Notes under the pieces: generated by a model
What the model saw: the letters and a program-made list of their open reading frames with translations, nothing else
Told to the model about the DNA's origin: nothing
The model's database searches: none
Shown here: positions 6,932-15,372 of the stretch, piece after piece
Position numbering within the stretch: the first letter of the stretch is position 1
Layout: each line of letters starts with the position of its first letter
Origin: Actinomycetes bacterium
GTDB lineage: Bacteria; Actinomycetota; Actinomycetes; Mycobacteriales; Mycobacteriaceae
Reading direction: 5' to 3'
Assembly (NCBI GenBank): GCA_023461275.1
Contig: JAEYMI010000066.1
Span: 1 to 32,911, forward strand
DNA: 32,911 bases
Position numbers and translations under genes: made by a program

Positions 6932-8248
6932 ATGAATATTTCCACCGACGGCCGCAATCCCTCGTTGTGGCAGTACGTGGTTCGCGGTCTGGCGTTCCTG
7001 CTCGCGCTCGCGGTTCTGTTCGTTCTGTTGTTCATGCGCTATCAGGGTGTCTTCACCTCGACGGTGCCGGTAACCGCGCAGATGACCGACATCGGCGATG
7101 GTCTGGTCAGCAACGCCGACGTCCGCTACAACGGACTGATCGTCGGGACGGTCACCAACATCTCGTTGGCCGATCAGTCCGAGGCCGGCGATGTCGCCCT
7201 CAAGAACGTCGCGATCGACCTCGATCCCGATCAGGCGCGCGGAATTCCGGCCAACGTGACGTCGCGGACGGTGCCTGCCAACCTGTTCGGCGTCAACTCC
7301 GTTGAACTCGTCGCGCCGGCGAACCCGGTCGGTGATGCGATCGCAGCGGATGCGACGATCCCGGCCGATCGGTCCCTGCCGACCATCAAACTTCAAGACG
7401 CGCAGAACGACCTGCGCACGCTGCTCAAAGCCGTTCCGCCGGAACAATTGGCGTCGGTGCTCGGGACCATCTCCGAGGCGCTCAAGGGCGGTGGCGTGGT
7501 GTTCGGGGCGTTCGTGCCGATCCTCGACACCTACTTCAAGACCATCAACGCCCAGTTCCCGCCGGGCGCGCCCAGCGGTTTCGGCAACTTCAATGCCTCG
7601 GTGCGTGGATTGGCGCAGACCGCTCCGCAACTGCTCGACACGTTGGGGCGCAGCGTGATCCCCGCGATGACGATCGCCGAGAAGCGTAACGACCTCACCG
7701 CACTGCTCAGTGCGGGTGGCACCACCGTCGACGCCGCAGCGGCGCTGTTCGCGAAAAACGGAGACACCGGCAAGGTCCTCGTCGGAGACCTCAACCGCAC
7801 CCTGGGCGCCACCGTGCTCGAACCCGACGCGCTGCCGCAGGCACTGCAGGCGCTCAGCGATCTCGCCGCCCAGGCATTGACCGTGTTCACCGGGGTCAAC
7901 GGCCACGTCCAGCTCAACCTCGGCCTCAGTTTCGGCGTCTTCAACCGCTACACCCGCCAGAACTGCCCGGTCTACGACGGCGGGCCGTACGGTCAGCTCC
8001 GCGGACCAGGCTGCGTGGGACCCGGAACCGGCACGGGCCCAACCAGTTCGGGTCCGCTCGACATCTATCCCTCCGACGGAATGGCGCGTCGCACGATCGG
8101 TGCGGTCACCACGTCGTCGGATAATGCGACCCTGTCCGAGGCGCTCAAACGGCGTCCGTCGGCGGCCGACACGCTCATGCTCGGCCCGCTGGTGCAAGCG
8201 GTGACGCCGAGGGCCAAGACACCCGATGCCGAGGGAGGGCAACGATGA
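6932..8248 (+). CDS. mceA: Mce family protein MceA
   Basis: This 438-residue protein is one of six subunits thought to build the periplasm-spanning hexameric lipid tube. Residues 12-34 (about) are an N-terminal transmembrane anchor. The MlaD/MCE domain follows, roughly 42-120, with the family motifs VRYNGLIVGTV and, a little later, NLFGVNSVEL. A helical region from about 140 to 330 forms the tube, and the C-terminal 100 residues are Gly/Pro-rich with two Cys (QNCPVYDGG, GPGCVG). It starts at ATG 6932 after a G-rich ribosome site. Its stop overlaps the mceB start as ATGA (8245-8248), indicating translational coupling. The mce subtype (1 to 4) is not assigned. Confidence 0.92.
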   Translation: MNISTDGRNPSLWQYVVRGLAFLLALAVLFVLLFMRYQGVFTSTVPVTAQMTDIGDGLVSNADVRYNGLIVGTVTNISLADQSEAGDVALKNVAIDLDPDQARGIPANVTSRTVPANLFGVNSVELVAPANPVGDAIAADATIPADRSLPTIKLQDAQNDLRTLLKAVPPEQLASVLGTISEALKGGGVVFGAFVPILDTYFKTINAQFPPGAPSGFGNFNASVRGLAQTAPQLLDTLGRSVIPAMTIAEKRNDLTALLSAGGTTVDAAAALFAKNGDTGKVLVGDLNRTLGATVLEPDALPQALQALSDLAAQALTVFTGVNGHVQLNLGLSFGVFNRYTRQNCPVYDGGPYGQLRGPGCVGPGTGTGPTSSGPLDIYPSDGMARRTIGAVTTSSDNATLSEALKRRPSAADTLMLGPLVQAVTPRAKTPDAEGGQR

Positions 8249-9277
8249 GTGCATCGCAGTCAATCCGCACCCCGCTGATCGGTTTCTCGGTCTTCGCGGT
8301 GGTCGCGCTTGCGCTGACCTACATCATCTGGTCGACCTTGGAGCGCTCGGTGCCGGGCGAAACCACCGGCTACACCACCTATTTCGGCGACGCCTCCGGA
8401 TTGAAGTCCGGCGACGACGTCCGGATGGCGGGTGTGCGGGTCGGGCGCGTCGGCGATATCACCCTCGACAAAGGCCGCGCCAGAGTCACTTTCGACGTCC
8501 AGGACAGTCAGAAGGTACTGGCCAACACCCAGGCGGCGATCCGCTACCAGAATCTCGTCGGGCAACGCTATCTCTCGTTGACGTTGGTCAAGGGTCGCGA
8601 CAGCGCCCCGCTGCCACCGGGTTCGACGCTCGCGATGCCGTCGGAGGACTCCTTCGACGTCACCGCGCTGCTCGCCGGTTTCCAGCCGGTGTTCGAGACG
8701 CTGGCGCCCGAACAGGTCAACGCGCTGTCGGAGGGAATCGTCCAGGCATTCCAGGGCGATCAGGTCTCGTTGAGCTACACCGTCGCCGAAGTGGGCCGGT
8801 TGGCCAACGACATGGCCAACCGCGACCAGGTGATCGGAGCGATCATCGACAACCTCGGCGGCGTGATGCGCGACCTGGCCCGGCAGGGCAGCCAGGTACA
8901 GACCGTCGTCGACGGCATCAAGACGCTCATCGCAGACCTCAACGCCAACTCCGCCGCGTTCGGCCGTTCGGTCGATCAGATCGGGCGCACGGCAGCAGGT
9001 TTCGCGAACGTTCTCCGGTGAGAACCGGGCGACGTTGAGTCGTGCCGCCACTGATGCCAGGGCCGCGACGTCGTCGTTGATCGGGAGCGGAGCCAAGATC
9101 GATCAGATGGCCAAGGATCTCCCGGTCTTTCTCGGACACTTTCCAACCGTTCTCGGGCAGGGTGCGTATTTGAACATCTACGCCTGCAACCTCGACATCT
9201 CCATCGGTGATGTGCTGCTCCCGCCGGGCATCCTCACCCAGATCGGCGGCAACAAGCATTCGGCGGTGTGCCGATGA
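8245..9277 (+). pseudogene. mceB: MceB, split by a +1 frameshift near 9013-9016
   Basis: The first frame (8245-9021) gives 258 residues: an N-terminal anchor (about 10-30), an MCE domain (KSGDDVRMAGVRVGRVGDI, then IRYQNLVGQRYLSL), and the start of the helical region, ending prematurely at TGA 9019-9021. The next frame carries the missing C-terminus, GENRATLSRAATDAR through the YLNIYACNLDI block typical of MceB ends, to TGA 9275-9277. Removing one base in CTCC around 9013-9016 joins them into a 343-residue protein, the normal MceB length. The restored stop overlaps the mceC ATG as ATGA, like the other mce junctions, so the downstream frame is the real end. This may be a sequencing indel, a true mutation or, less likely, programmed frameshifting. 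Confidence 0.85.
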
Positions 9278-10263
9278 ATCGCGTCGCCAGGTCCTATCGA
9301 CAGCACCGTCAACGCTGGATCGGCGTCGTCGGGGCGATCGTCATCGTCGGCCTGGTGCTGGGGGTGACGGCATTGGCGCAGGCGCATCTGGGCAAGAAGA
9401 GCTACTACGGCGACTTCGCGCAAGCCGGTGGCATACGGGCCGGCGACAAGGTCAGGGTCGCCGGGATCGACGTCGGCGAGGTGACCAAGACCAAGCTCGA
9501 CGCCGACCACGTCACCATCTCGATGAAGGTCGACCGCGACGTCGACGTCACCGCCAACGGTTCGGCCACCATCAAGATGTCGACACTGCTCGGGCAGCGG
9601 TATATCGATGTCTCGCTGGGGGATTCGGCATCACCGGCACCGAACGGGCGGATCGGGCAGACCAGCGTGCCCTACGACCTGCAGAAGACGATCGAGCAGG
9701 GCACCCCGATCATCGCCGGCATCAACGATCAGGAACTCGCCGCCAGCGTCACCACCCTCAACAAGCAACTCGCCGGTGCTCCGGCGGTCACCAAACCAAC
9801 CCTGGACTCGTTGACCGAGATGTCGAAGGTGATCACCAATCGCCGCGACCAGATCAACCAGCTCGTCGCCGACACCGGCACGGTCACCGGAATCGTCAAC
9901 GACTCGCAGGCACAGCTGTCGATCATCGTCGGCCAAGGTGCGCAGCTGGCCCAGAAGATCGCTGCCCGTGAGTATCTGGTCACCCGACTGCTCGACGGCA
10001 TCGCCTCGCTCACCGAGCAGGCCAAGTCGGTGGCCGCCGAGAACGGCAATCAGCTCGCGCCAATTATGGTGAACCTCAACACGATCAGCCAGGGTCTGGA
10101 GAAGAACCGCGCCAATCTGCGCAAGCTGTTGGAGATCCTGCCGGTCACGGCACGATTGACCAACAACATCATCGGCGACGGGCCCTATGCCAACGGCTAC
10201 CTGCCGTGGAGCATTTTCCCCGACAACTGGCTGTGTCTGGCACGGGTGGTGGACGGATGCTGA
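9274..10263 (+). CDS. mceC: Mce family protein MceC
   Basis: This 329-residue Mce subunit has a basic N-terminus (RSYRQHRQRW), a hydrophobic anchor at about 15-35, then an MCE domain with AGGIRAGDKVRVAGIDVGEV and TLLGQRYIDVSLG. A long helical segment (about 120-290) is rich in Gln, Asn and Leu heptad-like patterns, as expected for the tube. The C-terminus ends in Cys-containing NWLCLARVVDGC. I chose ATG 9274 because it overlaps the mceB stop as ATGA; GTG 9268 is an in-frame alternative. Its own stop overlaps the mceD start (ATG 10257, TGA 10261-10263). Efficient translation may depend on ribosomes ending mceB in the correct frame. Confidence 0.9.
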   Translation: MNRVARSYRQHRQRWIGVVGAIVIVGLVLGVTALAQAHLGKKSYYGDFAQAGGIRAGDKVRVAGIDVGEVTKTKLDADHVTISMKVDRDVDVTANGSATIKMSTLLGQRYIDVSLGDSASPAPNGRIGQTSVPYDLQKTIEQGTPIIAGINDQELAASVTTLNKQLAGAPAVTKPTLDSLTEMSKVITNRRDQINQLVADTGTVTGIVNDSQAQLSIIVGQGAQLAQKIAAREYLVTRLLDGIASLTEQAKSVAAENGNQLAPIMVNLNTISQGLEKNRANLRKLLEILPVTARLTNNIIGDGPYANGYLPWSIFPDNWLCLARVVDGC

Positions 10264-11381
10264 GCATGCAGAGAAAACGGGCACAGGGCCACCGGCGTGC
10301 GAAGTGGCCTGCCGCAATCATTCTGACGGTGATCGGCCTGTTCGGGATATCGGGCTGTTCGATGATCCCGGCCGGCTGGACCACTGCGCTCGGATCGGCG
10401 ATCGAGGTCACCGCTTACTTCGACAACGTCGCCGGGCTCTACGAGAGCAACGACGTCGCCGTCCTGGGCATGCCGGTCGGGCAGGTCACATCGGTGGAGC
10501 CGCAGGGCAATCGGGTCAAGGTGACGATGACCATCGACAAGGACGTGCCGGTTCCGGCGGACGCCATCGCCGCCATCGTCAACACCTCGATCGTGACCAC
10601 CCGTCACATCGAACTCAGTCCCACCTACAGCGGCGGAGCCAAGCTCACCGACGGATCGGTGATCACCCAGGCCAAGAGCCCGGTGTCGCCGGGCGATCTG
10701 TTCGACTCGATCGACCGTCTCGTCAAGGCGCTGTCGGGAACCGAACCGGGCGAGGGACCGGTCGCCGACTTCGTCGATATCACCTCGGGGGTGACCAGCG
10801 GAAACGGTGACCGTATCCGGCAGGCGATCGATGAGCTCGCCCGAGCCGGAAAAGTGGTGGCCGACAACGGCGATCCGCTGACCCAGATCATCCGGACCCT
10901 GCAGAGCCTGACGTCGACGTTGGTCGGCAATTACCCGAAGATGCTGGCGTTCTCGAAGTCCATCAACGACGTGTCGGGTGTGCTCGGACGTCAGGCGCCC
11001 GGTCTGATGGCGACCTTGGCCGACCTCAACGCCACCCTGCAGAACACCACCGAGTTCCTGCGGGGGAACGCGGGCACGATCAGCGCGTCGACGGGTCGCC
11101 TCGCCGCGCTGGCAGCCAACCTGAGTGACTATTCACGCCAGGTCGTGGAGACCATCGACGTGGGCCCGCTGCTTTTCCAGAACCTCAGCAATTCGGTGTC
11201 CGCGGAGCAGGGGGCCTGGCGAGCGGGTGTTCACCTGGACAAGTCGCTGCTCGACACCGAGTTGCTCAGCCAGTTCTGTCAGAGCATCAACCTGCAGAAG
11301 AACGGTTGTCGCACTGGTCAGTTGAAGGACTTCGGACCAGATCTCGGTGTGTTCTCGGCCATGCTGGGGCTGACCGGATGA
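10257..11381 (+). CDS. mceD: Mce family protein MceD with a lipobox
   Basis: This 374-residue Mce subunit lies in the MceD position. The basic start (MQRKRAQGHRRAKW) and hydrophobic helix end in a lipobox, GISGC, with Cys34, so it should be processed to a lipoprotein. In the M. tuberculosis mce1 operon only the E subunit is a lipoprotein. The MCE domain follows with DNVAGLYESNDVAVLGMPVGQV and a helical stretch to about residue 330. The C-terminus carries two further Cys (SQFCQSINLQ, NGCRTGQ). ATG 10257 overlaps the mceC stop; ATG 10266 is an alternative three codons on. Its stop overlaps the mceE start as ATGA (11378-11381). Confidence 0.88.
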   Translation: MLSMQRKRAQGHRRAKWPAAIILTVIGLFGISGCSMIPAGWTTALGSAIEVTAYFDNVAGLYESNDVAVLGMPVGQVTSVEPQGNRVKVTMTIDKDVPVPADAIAAIVNTSIVTTRHIELSPTYSGGAKLTDGSVITQAKSPVSPGDLFDSIDRLVKALSGTEPGEGPVADFVDITSGVTSGNGDRIRQAIDELARAGKVVADNGDPLTQIIRTLQSLTSTLVGNYPKMLAFSKSINDVSGVLGRQAPGLMATLADLNATLQNTTEFLRGNAGTISASTGRLAALAANLSDYSRQVVETIDVGPLLFQNLSNSVSAEQGAWRAGVHLDKSLLDTELLSQFCQSINLQKNGCRTGQLKDFGPDLGVFSAMLGLTG

Positions 11382-12487
11382 GCGCCCGGGGGACGCGTGT
11401 ACGCCGGTTGGTGCCGGCGCTGTGGCTCGCGGTGACAATGTTGTTCGCCGGATGCGGTGTGCTGCCCGGGCTCACCGTGGAGCAGATTCCGTTGCCCGCG
11501 CCGGGCGGTATCGGCGACTCCTATTCCGTCACCGCCCATTTCGACAACGCACTCAACCTCCCGGCCAGCGCCAAGGTGAAACTCAACGGTATGGACGTCG
11601 GGCAGGTCCGGCGCATCTCGGTGGAGAACTATGTCGCCTCGGTGTCGATGGACGTCAGCAAGACGGTGAAGCTGCCGGTCGGCACCGGTGCCGAGCTCCG
11701 GCAGGCCACACCACTGGGCGACGTCTTCGTCGCGCTCCTGCCGCCGCCCGGTGGTGCGTCGGGCGACATCGCCGACGGCGGGACCCTCACCGGCCCGACG
11801 TCGGCGGCCGCGACGGTGGAAGATCTCCTGGTGAGCCTCGGCGCCGTCGCCGACAGCGGATCGGTCAGCTCGCTGCAATCGATCCTGACCGAACTGAGCA
11901 GCGCGGTCTCGGCCAGCCCGCAGTCGCTGTCCGGGTCGGTTCAGGGACTCACCACCGCAATCACCAAGTTCAACGCCAACGCGTCCGCTGTCGACGAGTC
12001 GATGCGCGTCACACAGACGCTCACCAAGGAGCTGTCCGACGGGCGCGCGCAGATCATGGCGTCGATCAACAAGCTCGGACCGGCCCTCGACGCGGTTACC
12101 AGCCAGATCTCCCTGATCCTGACAACCTTGAACAAGACCAACACCGTGACCGTGGCGACCAACGATTTCCTGAACTCCCAGCAGGGAAATCTGAGCGAGA
12201 TGCTCAAACACCTCGCGACGTTGATGAGTGCCTTGCGTGATGCCGCACCGATCTTCCCCGATCTATCGGACAATCTCGCCGAGCTCACCCCCAAGTGGGC
12301 GAAGTCGACATCGGGCAGTGCCGCGGCACTGGGCGTCAAGCTCTACTACCTGACTCCGGGCGCCGGCTTCGACTCGGCGAGCCGACTACCGGAACTGCAA
12401 GATGTGGACTCGGGATCGCAAGCGCTGCAACAGACCCTGACGCGGCTGCTCGCGCGGTTGACCGGGACCCGGGGGTGCTGCGGATGA
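11378..12487 (+). CDS. mceE: Mce family lipoprotein MceE
   Basis: This 369-residue Mce subunit has a short basic start (RGTRVRRL), a hydrophobic helix and the lipobox LFAGC (Cys26), matching the LprK/MceE lipoprotein position. The MCE domain shows DNALNLPASAKVKLNGMDVGQV and a later TPLGDVFVALLPP. The helical region runs through about residue 310 (repeated Leu/Asn/Lys patterns such as ILTTLNKTNT). The protein ends in TGTRGCCG. ATG 11378 overlaps the mceD stop, and its own stop overlaps mceF as ATGA (12484-12487). It should be anchored in the outer leaflet of the cytoplasmic membrane by its acylated cysteine; that role is from the family. Confidence 0.9.
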   Translation: MSARGTRVRRLVPALWLAVTMLFAGCGVLPGLTVEQIPLPAPGGIGDSYSVTAHFDNALNLPASAKVKLNGMDVGQVRRISVENYVASVSMDVSKTVKLPVGTGAELRQATPLGDVFVALLPPPGGASGDIADGGTLTGPTSAAATVEDLLVSLGAVADSGSVSSLQSILTELSSAVSASPQSLSGSVQGLTTAITKFNANASAVDESMRVTQTLTKELSDGRAQIMASINKLGPALDAVTSQISLILTTLNKTNTVTVATNDFLNSQQGNLSEMLKHLATLMSALRDAAPIFPDLSDNLAELTPKWAKSTSGSAAALGVKLYYLTPGAGFDSASRLPELQDVDSGSQALQQTLTRLLARLTGTRGCCG

Positions 12488-13641
12488 CGTGGTTGCGCAA
12501 ACACTCGATGCTGCTCGGCAACCTCGGCCTCGTCGCCGTGATGCTGGTGGGCCTGGCATATCTGTCGTTCGGAGCATTGTCCTGGCGACCCTTCACCGGG
12601 ACCTACCAGCTGACCGTCCATTTCCCGAATTCTGGTGGGTTGCAGCAGACCTCCGGCGTCACGCTGCGGGGCGCATCGGTCGGAGATGTGAAAAGTATTC
12701 AGGTGCAACCCAAGTCGGTCGACGTGGTGGTGTCGATCAACGATGACACCAAGATCAACCGGAACGCGACCGTCTCCGCCCTGGGGTTGTCGGCGGCCGG
12801 TGAACAGTACGTCGACTTCGCACCGCCGACCGCCGACGGCCCGTATTTCCAGGATGGCGATGTCATCGAGATGAGTCAGACCCGGGTCACCGCACCATTT
12901 CCCGACATGCTCGAATCCTCGTTGAACGTGATCGCCCAGATCGATCCGGTGAAGCTGAGTTCGGCGGTCGACAGCCTCGACATCGCCTTCGGCCAGCCCG
13001 GAACCAATCAGCTCCGAGCCGTATTCAACGCGGGCGGAACGATTTTCGCCGATCTCTATCGAGTCCTGCCGCAGACCACGACGCTGATCGCCAACTCGGG
13101 CACCATCCTGGAGACCACGGCAGGCATTCAGCCGGATCTGGGAACCACCGTGGCGTCGGTCAGCAAGGTGGTGAACTCCGCGGTCGCCTCCGACCGCGAG
13201 ATCCGGCTCCTGCTCAATCGGGGACCATCACAGCTGACCAGTCTCGGCGGGTCGTTGAATGAGATCCGTGATCCGGTCTCCGACGCGCTGGGCCAATTGC
13301 GCGATATCGCCCATCAGGGTGCGCTGCGTGCTCCGGCGCTGGCGAATCTGCTGCCTTCGATCCGTGACGCCGGAATCAAGAGCAAGACGATGTTCCACAA
13401 CGGCGCGTGGTGGGCGTTGGGCACCATTTTCCCGCGGCCCTACTGCGACTACTCGATCACGCCGACACGACCCACCAAGATCCTCGAGCTGACCATCCCG
13501 ACCAATCTGTACTGTGTCACCGAGAATCCGAATCAGCAGATCAGGGGTTCGGCCAATGCGCCACGCCCGCCGGGCGACGACACGGCAGGTCCGCCACCCG
13601 GGTACGACCCGAACGCACGGACGGTCCCGCTGGACAAGTAG
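12484..13641 (+). CDS. mceF: Mce family protein MceF
   Basis: This 385-residue protein is the last Mce subunit. An N-terminal anchor (about 10-30) precedes the MCE domain, with FPNSGGLQQTSGVTLRGASVGDV and LSAAGEQYVDFAPP. The helical region follows to about residue 300, then a segment with two Cys (RPYCDYS, LYCVTEN). The last 35 residues are Pro/Gly/Asp-rich (APRPPGDDTAGPPPGYDP) and likely disordered. ATG 12484 overlaps the mceE stop. The usual MceF carries a longer Pro-rich tail in M. tuberculosis Mce1F (about 515 residues); here it is short. The Mce-associated gene begins 43 nt after the stop. Confidence 0.9.
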   Translation: MTWLRKHSMLLGNLGLVAVMLVGLAYLSFGALSWRPFTGTYQLTVHFPNSGGLQQTSGVTLRGASVGDVKSIQVQPKSVDVVVSINDDTKINRNATVSALGLSAAGEQYVDFAPPTADGPYFQDGDVIEMSQTRVTAPFPDMLESSLNVIAQIDPVKLSSAVDSLDIAFGQPGTNQLRAVFNAGGTIFADLYRVLPQTTTLIANSGTILETTAGIQPDLGTTVASVSKVVNSAVASDREIRLLLNRGPSQLTSLGGSLNEIRDPVSDALGQLRDIAHQGALRAPALANLLPSIRDAGIKSKTMFHNGAWWALGTIFPRPYCDYSITPTRPTKILELTIPTNLYCVTENPNQQIRGSANAPRPPGDDTAGPPPGYDPNARTVPLDK

Positions 13642-13684
13642 CCGGCGACGCGAACATATCGAAAAGTGAGACAGCACAACGCCT

Positions 13685-14617
13685 ATGAATGACACCGAGC
13701 CCGTGAGCGACACCGAGTCGACGAACCATGCCGAGTCGACGGAGCATTCCGAGCCGACGAACGGCATCGAGCCGACGAGCGATACCGACCGCGAACGCGG
13801 AGGCGGTACGTCCGACTCCGAGGTATCGAGCACCCCGGTCGGAAAGGCGCAGCGGCGCAAGCGCGCTGTCGCAGCCGACGAGGAGTCGGGCAGTGCCGCC
13901 GACGAGGGGTCGAACAGTGCCGACGACGCGGCCACAGCGGAGACCGCCACTGCGGCGTCGGATGGCGAGAAGGCCGGAGGTGGCCGGCAGGTCTCGTTCA
14001 CCATCACCGGCAGCGGTCTACTCAAGGCGCTCGCCGCACTCATCGGTATCGCGTTGGTTGCCGGCGTGGCGCTGCTCGGATGGGGATATCACCAGCAGAG
14101 TCAGCGCATCGCCGCCTTCGACGAGACCAAAGTCGCGTCGGAGAAGTTCGTTCAGACCCTGGTGACCACACTCAACAGTGACAACGCCGGCAACAGCAAG
14201 GAACTGCTCGGTCCGCTGTCCACCGGAGACCTGCGCAAACGGCTCGAGCAGGATCGGCAGGCCACCGAGCAGAACGTGCAGTCACTCAAGATCGAGGCGA
14301 CCGCGACCATCAAGTCGTCATCGGTGCAGGATGTCACCACGGACTCGGCCCACACCGTGGTGATGGCCGAGGTGCGGGGCACCAGCACCAACGTGCCGAA
14401 TGGCGCGACCAACCTGATGATCTTCCTGCTTGCGCTGAGCAAGGAGAACGGTAAGTGGTTGGTGGCCAGCGTCGACGGCCCGCCGGGCGCCAACGGGACG
14501 ACGATCGACCCGAATCAATCGCTGCCTGGGACCGGGGGTGCCGCAACACCTGTACCCGCGCAACCGAATCCAGCCGAACCGGCTCCGGCGCAACCGGTTC
14601 CCGCGCAACCGAATTAG
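13685..14617 (+). CDS. Mce-associated membrane protein (Mam-like)
   Basis: This 310-residue protein has three parts. Residues 1-105 are acidic and Ser/Thr/Ala-rich, with imperfect repeats of ESTNH, ESTEH and EPTNG type at 11-31, and look disordered and cytoplasmic. One transmembrane helix spans about 112-133. The external part, about 135-275, has the helix FVQTLVTTLNSDN and the strand run of Mce-associated domains (NTF2-like fold), ending WLVASVDGPPG. The tail repeats Pro-Ala-Gln-Pro units. Mam proteins stabilise Mce complexes, for example Mam1A in mycobacteria. There is only one here, whereas M. tuberculosis mce operons usually carry two or more. It ends 4 bp inside the 3' end of the convergent TetR gene. 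Confidence 0.82.
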   Translation: MNDTEPVSDTESTNHAESTEHSEPTNGIEPTSDTDRERGGGTSDSEVSSTPVGKAQRRKRAVAADEESGSAADEGSNSADDAATAETATAASDGEKAGGGRQVSFTITGSGLLKALAALIGIALVAGVALLGWGYHQQSQRIAAFDETKVASEKFVQTLVTTLNSDNAGNSKELLGPLSTGDLRKRLEQDRQATEQNVQSLKIEATATIKSSSVQDVTTDSAHTVVMAEVRGTSTNVPNGATNLMIFLLALSKENGKWLVASVDGPPGANGTTIDPNQSLPGTGGAATPVPAQPNPAEPAPAQPVPAQPN

Positions 14618-15282
14618 CCGTGATTGCTCTCAGGGTCGGTCAGGAGCCCGGTGAGCATCATCGTCTCGAGCGCGGAAGCGGTAGCGGTGAACGGTTCGGC
14701 GCTGTCGGTACCGAGCGTGTCGTGTATGGCCTTGATCCCGTCGAAGGCGCCGATCATTGCGGTCGCTGCGCTGTTCGGGTCGATATCCGAGCGCGCGTCG
14801 CCCAGCGTCTGGGCGTCGCGGATCACCTCGGCGACGAGGTCGATCCAGCCTTGATTCAGCTCGGCCACCGGCTTGTGGACGGGACTGTCGGGACCGAGTT
14901 CGGTCAGGTTGCGCGATAGTTTGGCAATCGCCCACATCGAGGTGTCGTCGCGGTGGGCCTTCAGCATGGTGGGCAGCAGGGCGGTGATCCGACGACGGCC
15001 GGGTAACTCCGCGGCGAGGTCGGCGCGCACTCGAGCGAGCCATTCGGTCTTCTTTGCCTCCAGAACCGCAAGGGCGAGTGACTCTTTGCTGTCGAAGTGG
15101 AAGTAGACGGCACCTTTGGTAAGTCCGGTCGCGTCGATGATGTCGGACATGCGGGCCTTGTCGTAGCCGACCTTCGCGAAGACGTTGGCGGCGGAGTCGA
15201 TGATGTGTCGACGGGTCGTGGCGCCCTTGGTGGTCGCGCCCACCGGGCGTCCGACCGGTCTGGCAGACCGTGGCTGCGCCAT
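14614..15282 (-). CDS. TetR-family regulator, ScbR/ArpA-like
   Basis: This 222-residue regulator starts at ATG 15282 behind an excellent ribosome site (AGGAGGA, complement of 15291-15297); the frame is open further upstream but has no better start. A basic arm rich in Arg, Pro and Thr precedes the TetR helix-turn-helix (about 22-70: GYDKARMSDIIDATGLTKGAVYFHF). The segment KGAVYFHFDSKESLALAVLE resembles gamma-butyrolactone receptors such as ScbR and ArpA, but many TetR proteins share it. The ligand-binding half is about 80-215. It is divergent from the SDR gene with a palindromic site between them, so it most likely represses that gene and itself. Control of the mce operon is possible but not shown. 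Confidence 0.88.
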   Translation of the reverse strand: MAQPRSARPVGRPVGATTKGATTRRHIIDSAANVFAKVGYDKARMSDIIDATGLTKGAVYFHFDSKESLALAVLEAKKTEWLARVRADLAAELPGRRRITALLPTMLKAHRDDTSMWAIAKLSRNLTELGPDSPVHKPVAELNQGWIDLVAEVIRDAQTLGDARSDIDPNSAATAMIGAFDGIKAIHDTLGTDSAEPFTATASALETMMLTGLLTDPESNHG

Positions 15283-15339
15283 CGTTGGTTTCCTCCTTGC
15301 ACTTCGCGCGTTCTCGGTACAGTATGGACGGGTCAGAAC

Positions 15340-15357
15340 AAACCGCGCGGTCGGTTT
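15340..15357. promoter_or_regulatory. TetR-type operator between tetR and SDR genes
   Basis: The 18-bp imperfect palindrome AAACCGCGCGGTCGGTTT lies 16 bp before the SDR ATG and 57 bp before the TetR ATG. Outer arms AAACCG and CGGTTT pair perfectly, and an inner ACCGCGCGGT is itself a palindrome. The right half GGTCGGTTT fits the ArpA-type half-site GG(T/C)CGGT(A/T)(T/C) as I recall it. Position and symmetry support an operator for the neighbouring TetR protein. Confidence 0.6.
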
Positions 15358-15372
15358 AATTAAAGGAGAACA

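Noticed and set aside
9010..9024. Programmed +1 frameshifting in mceB
   Set aside because: The stop context CTC CGG TGA has no RF2-like slippery codon, no Shine-Dalgarno-like stimulator just upstream and no obvious downstream hairpin. Mutation or a sequencing indel is simpler.
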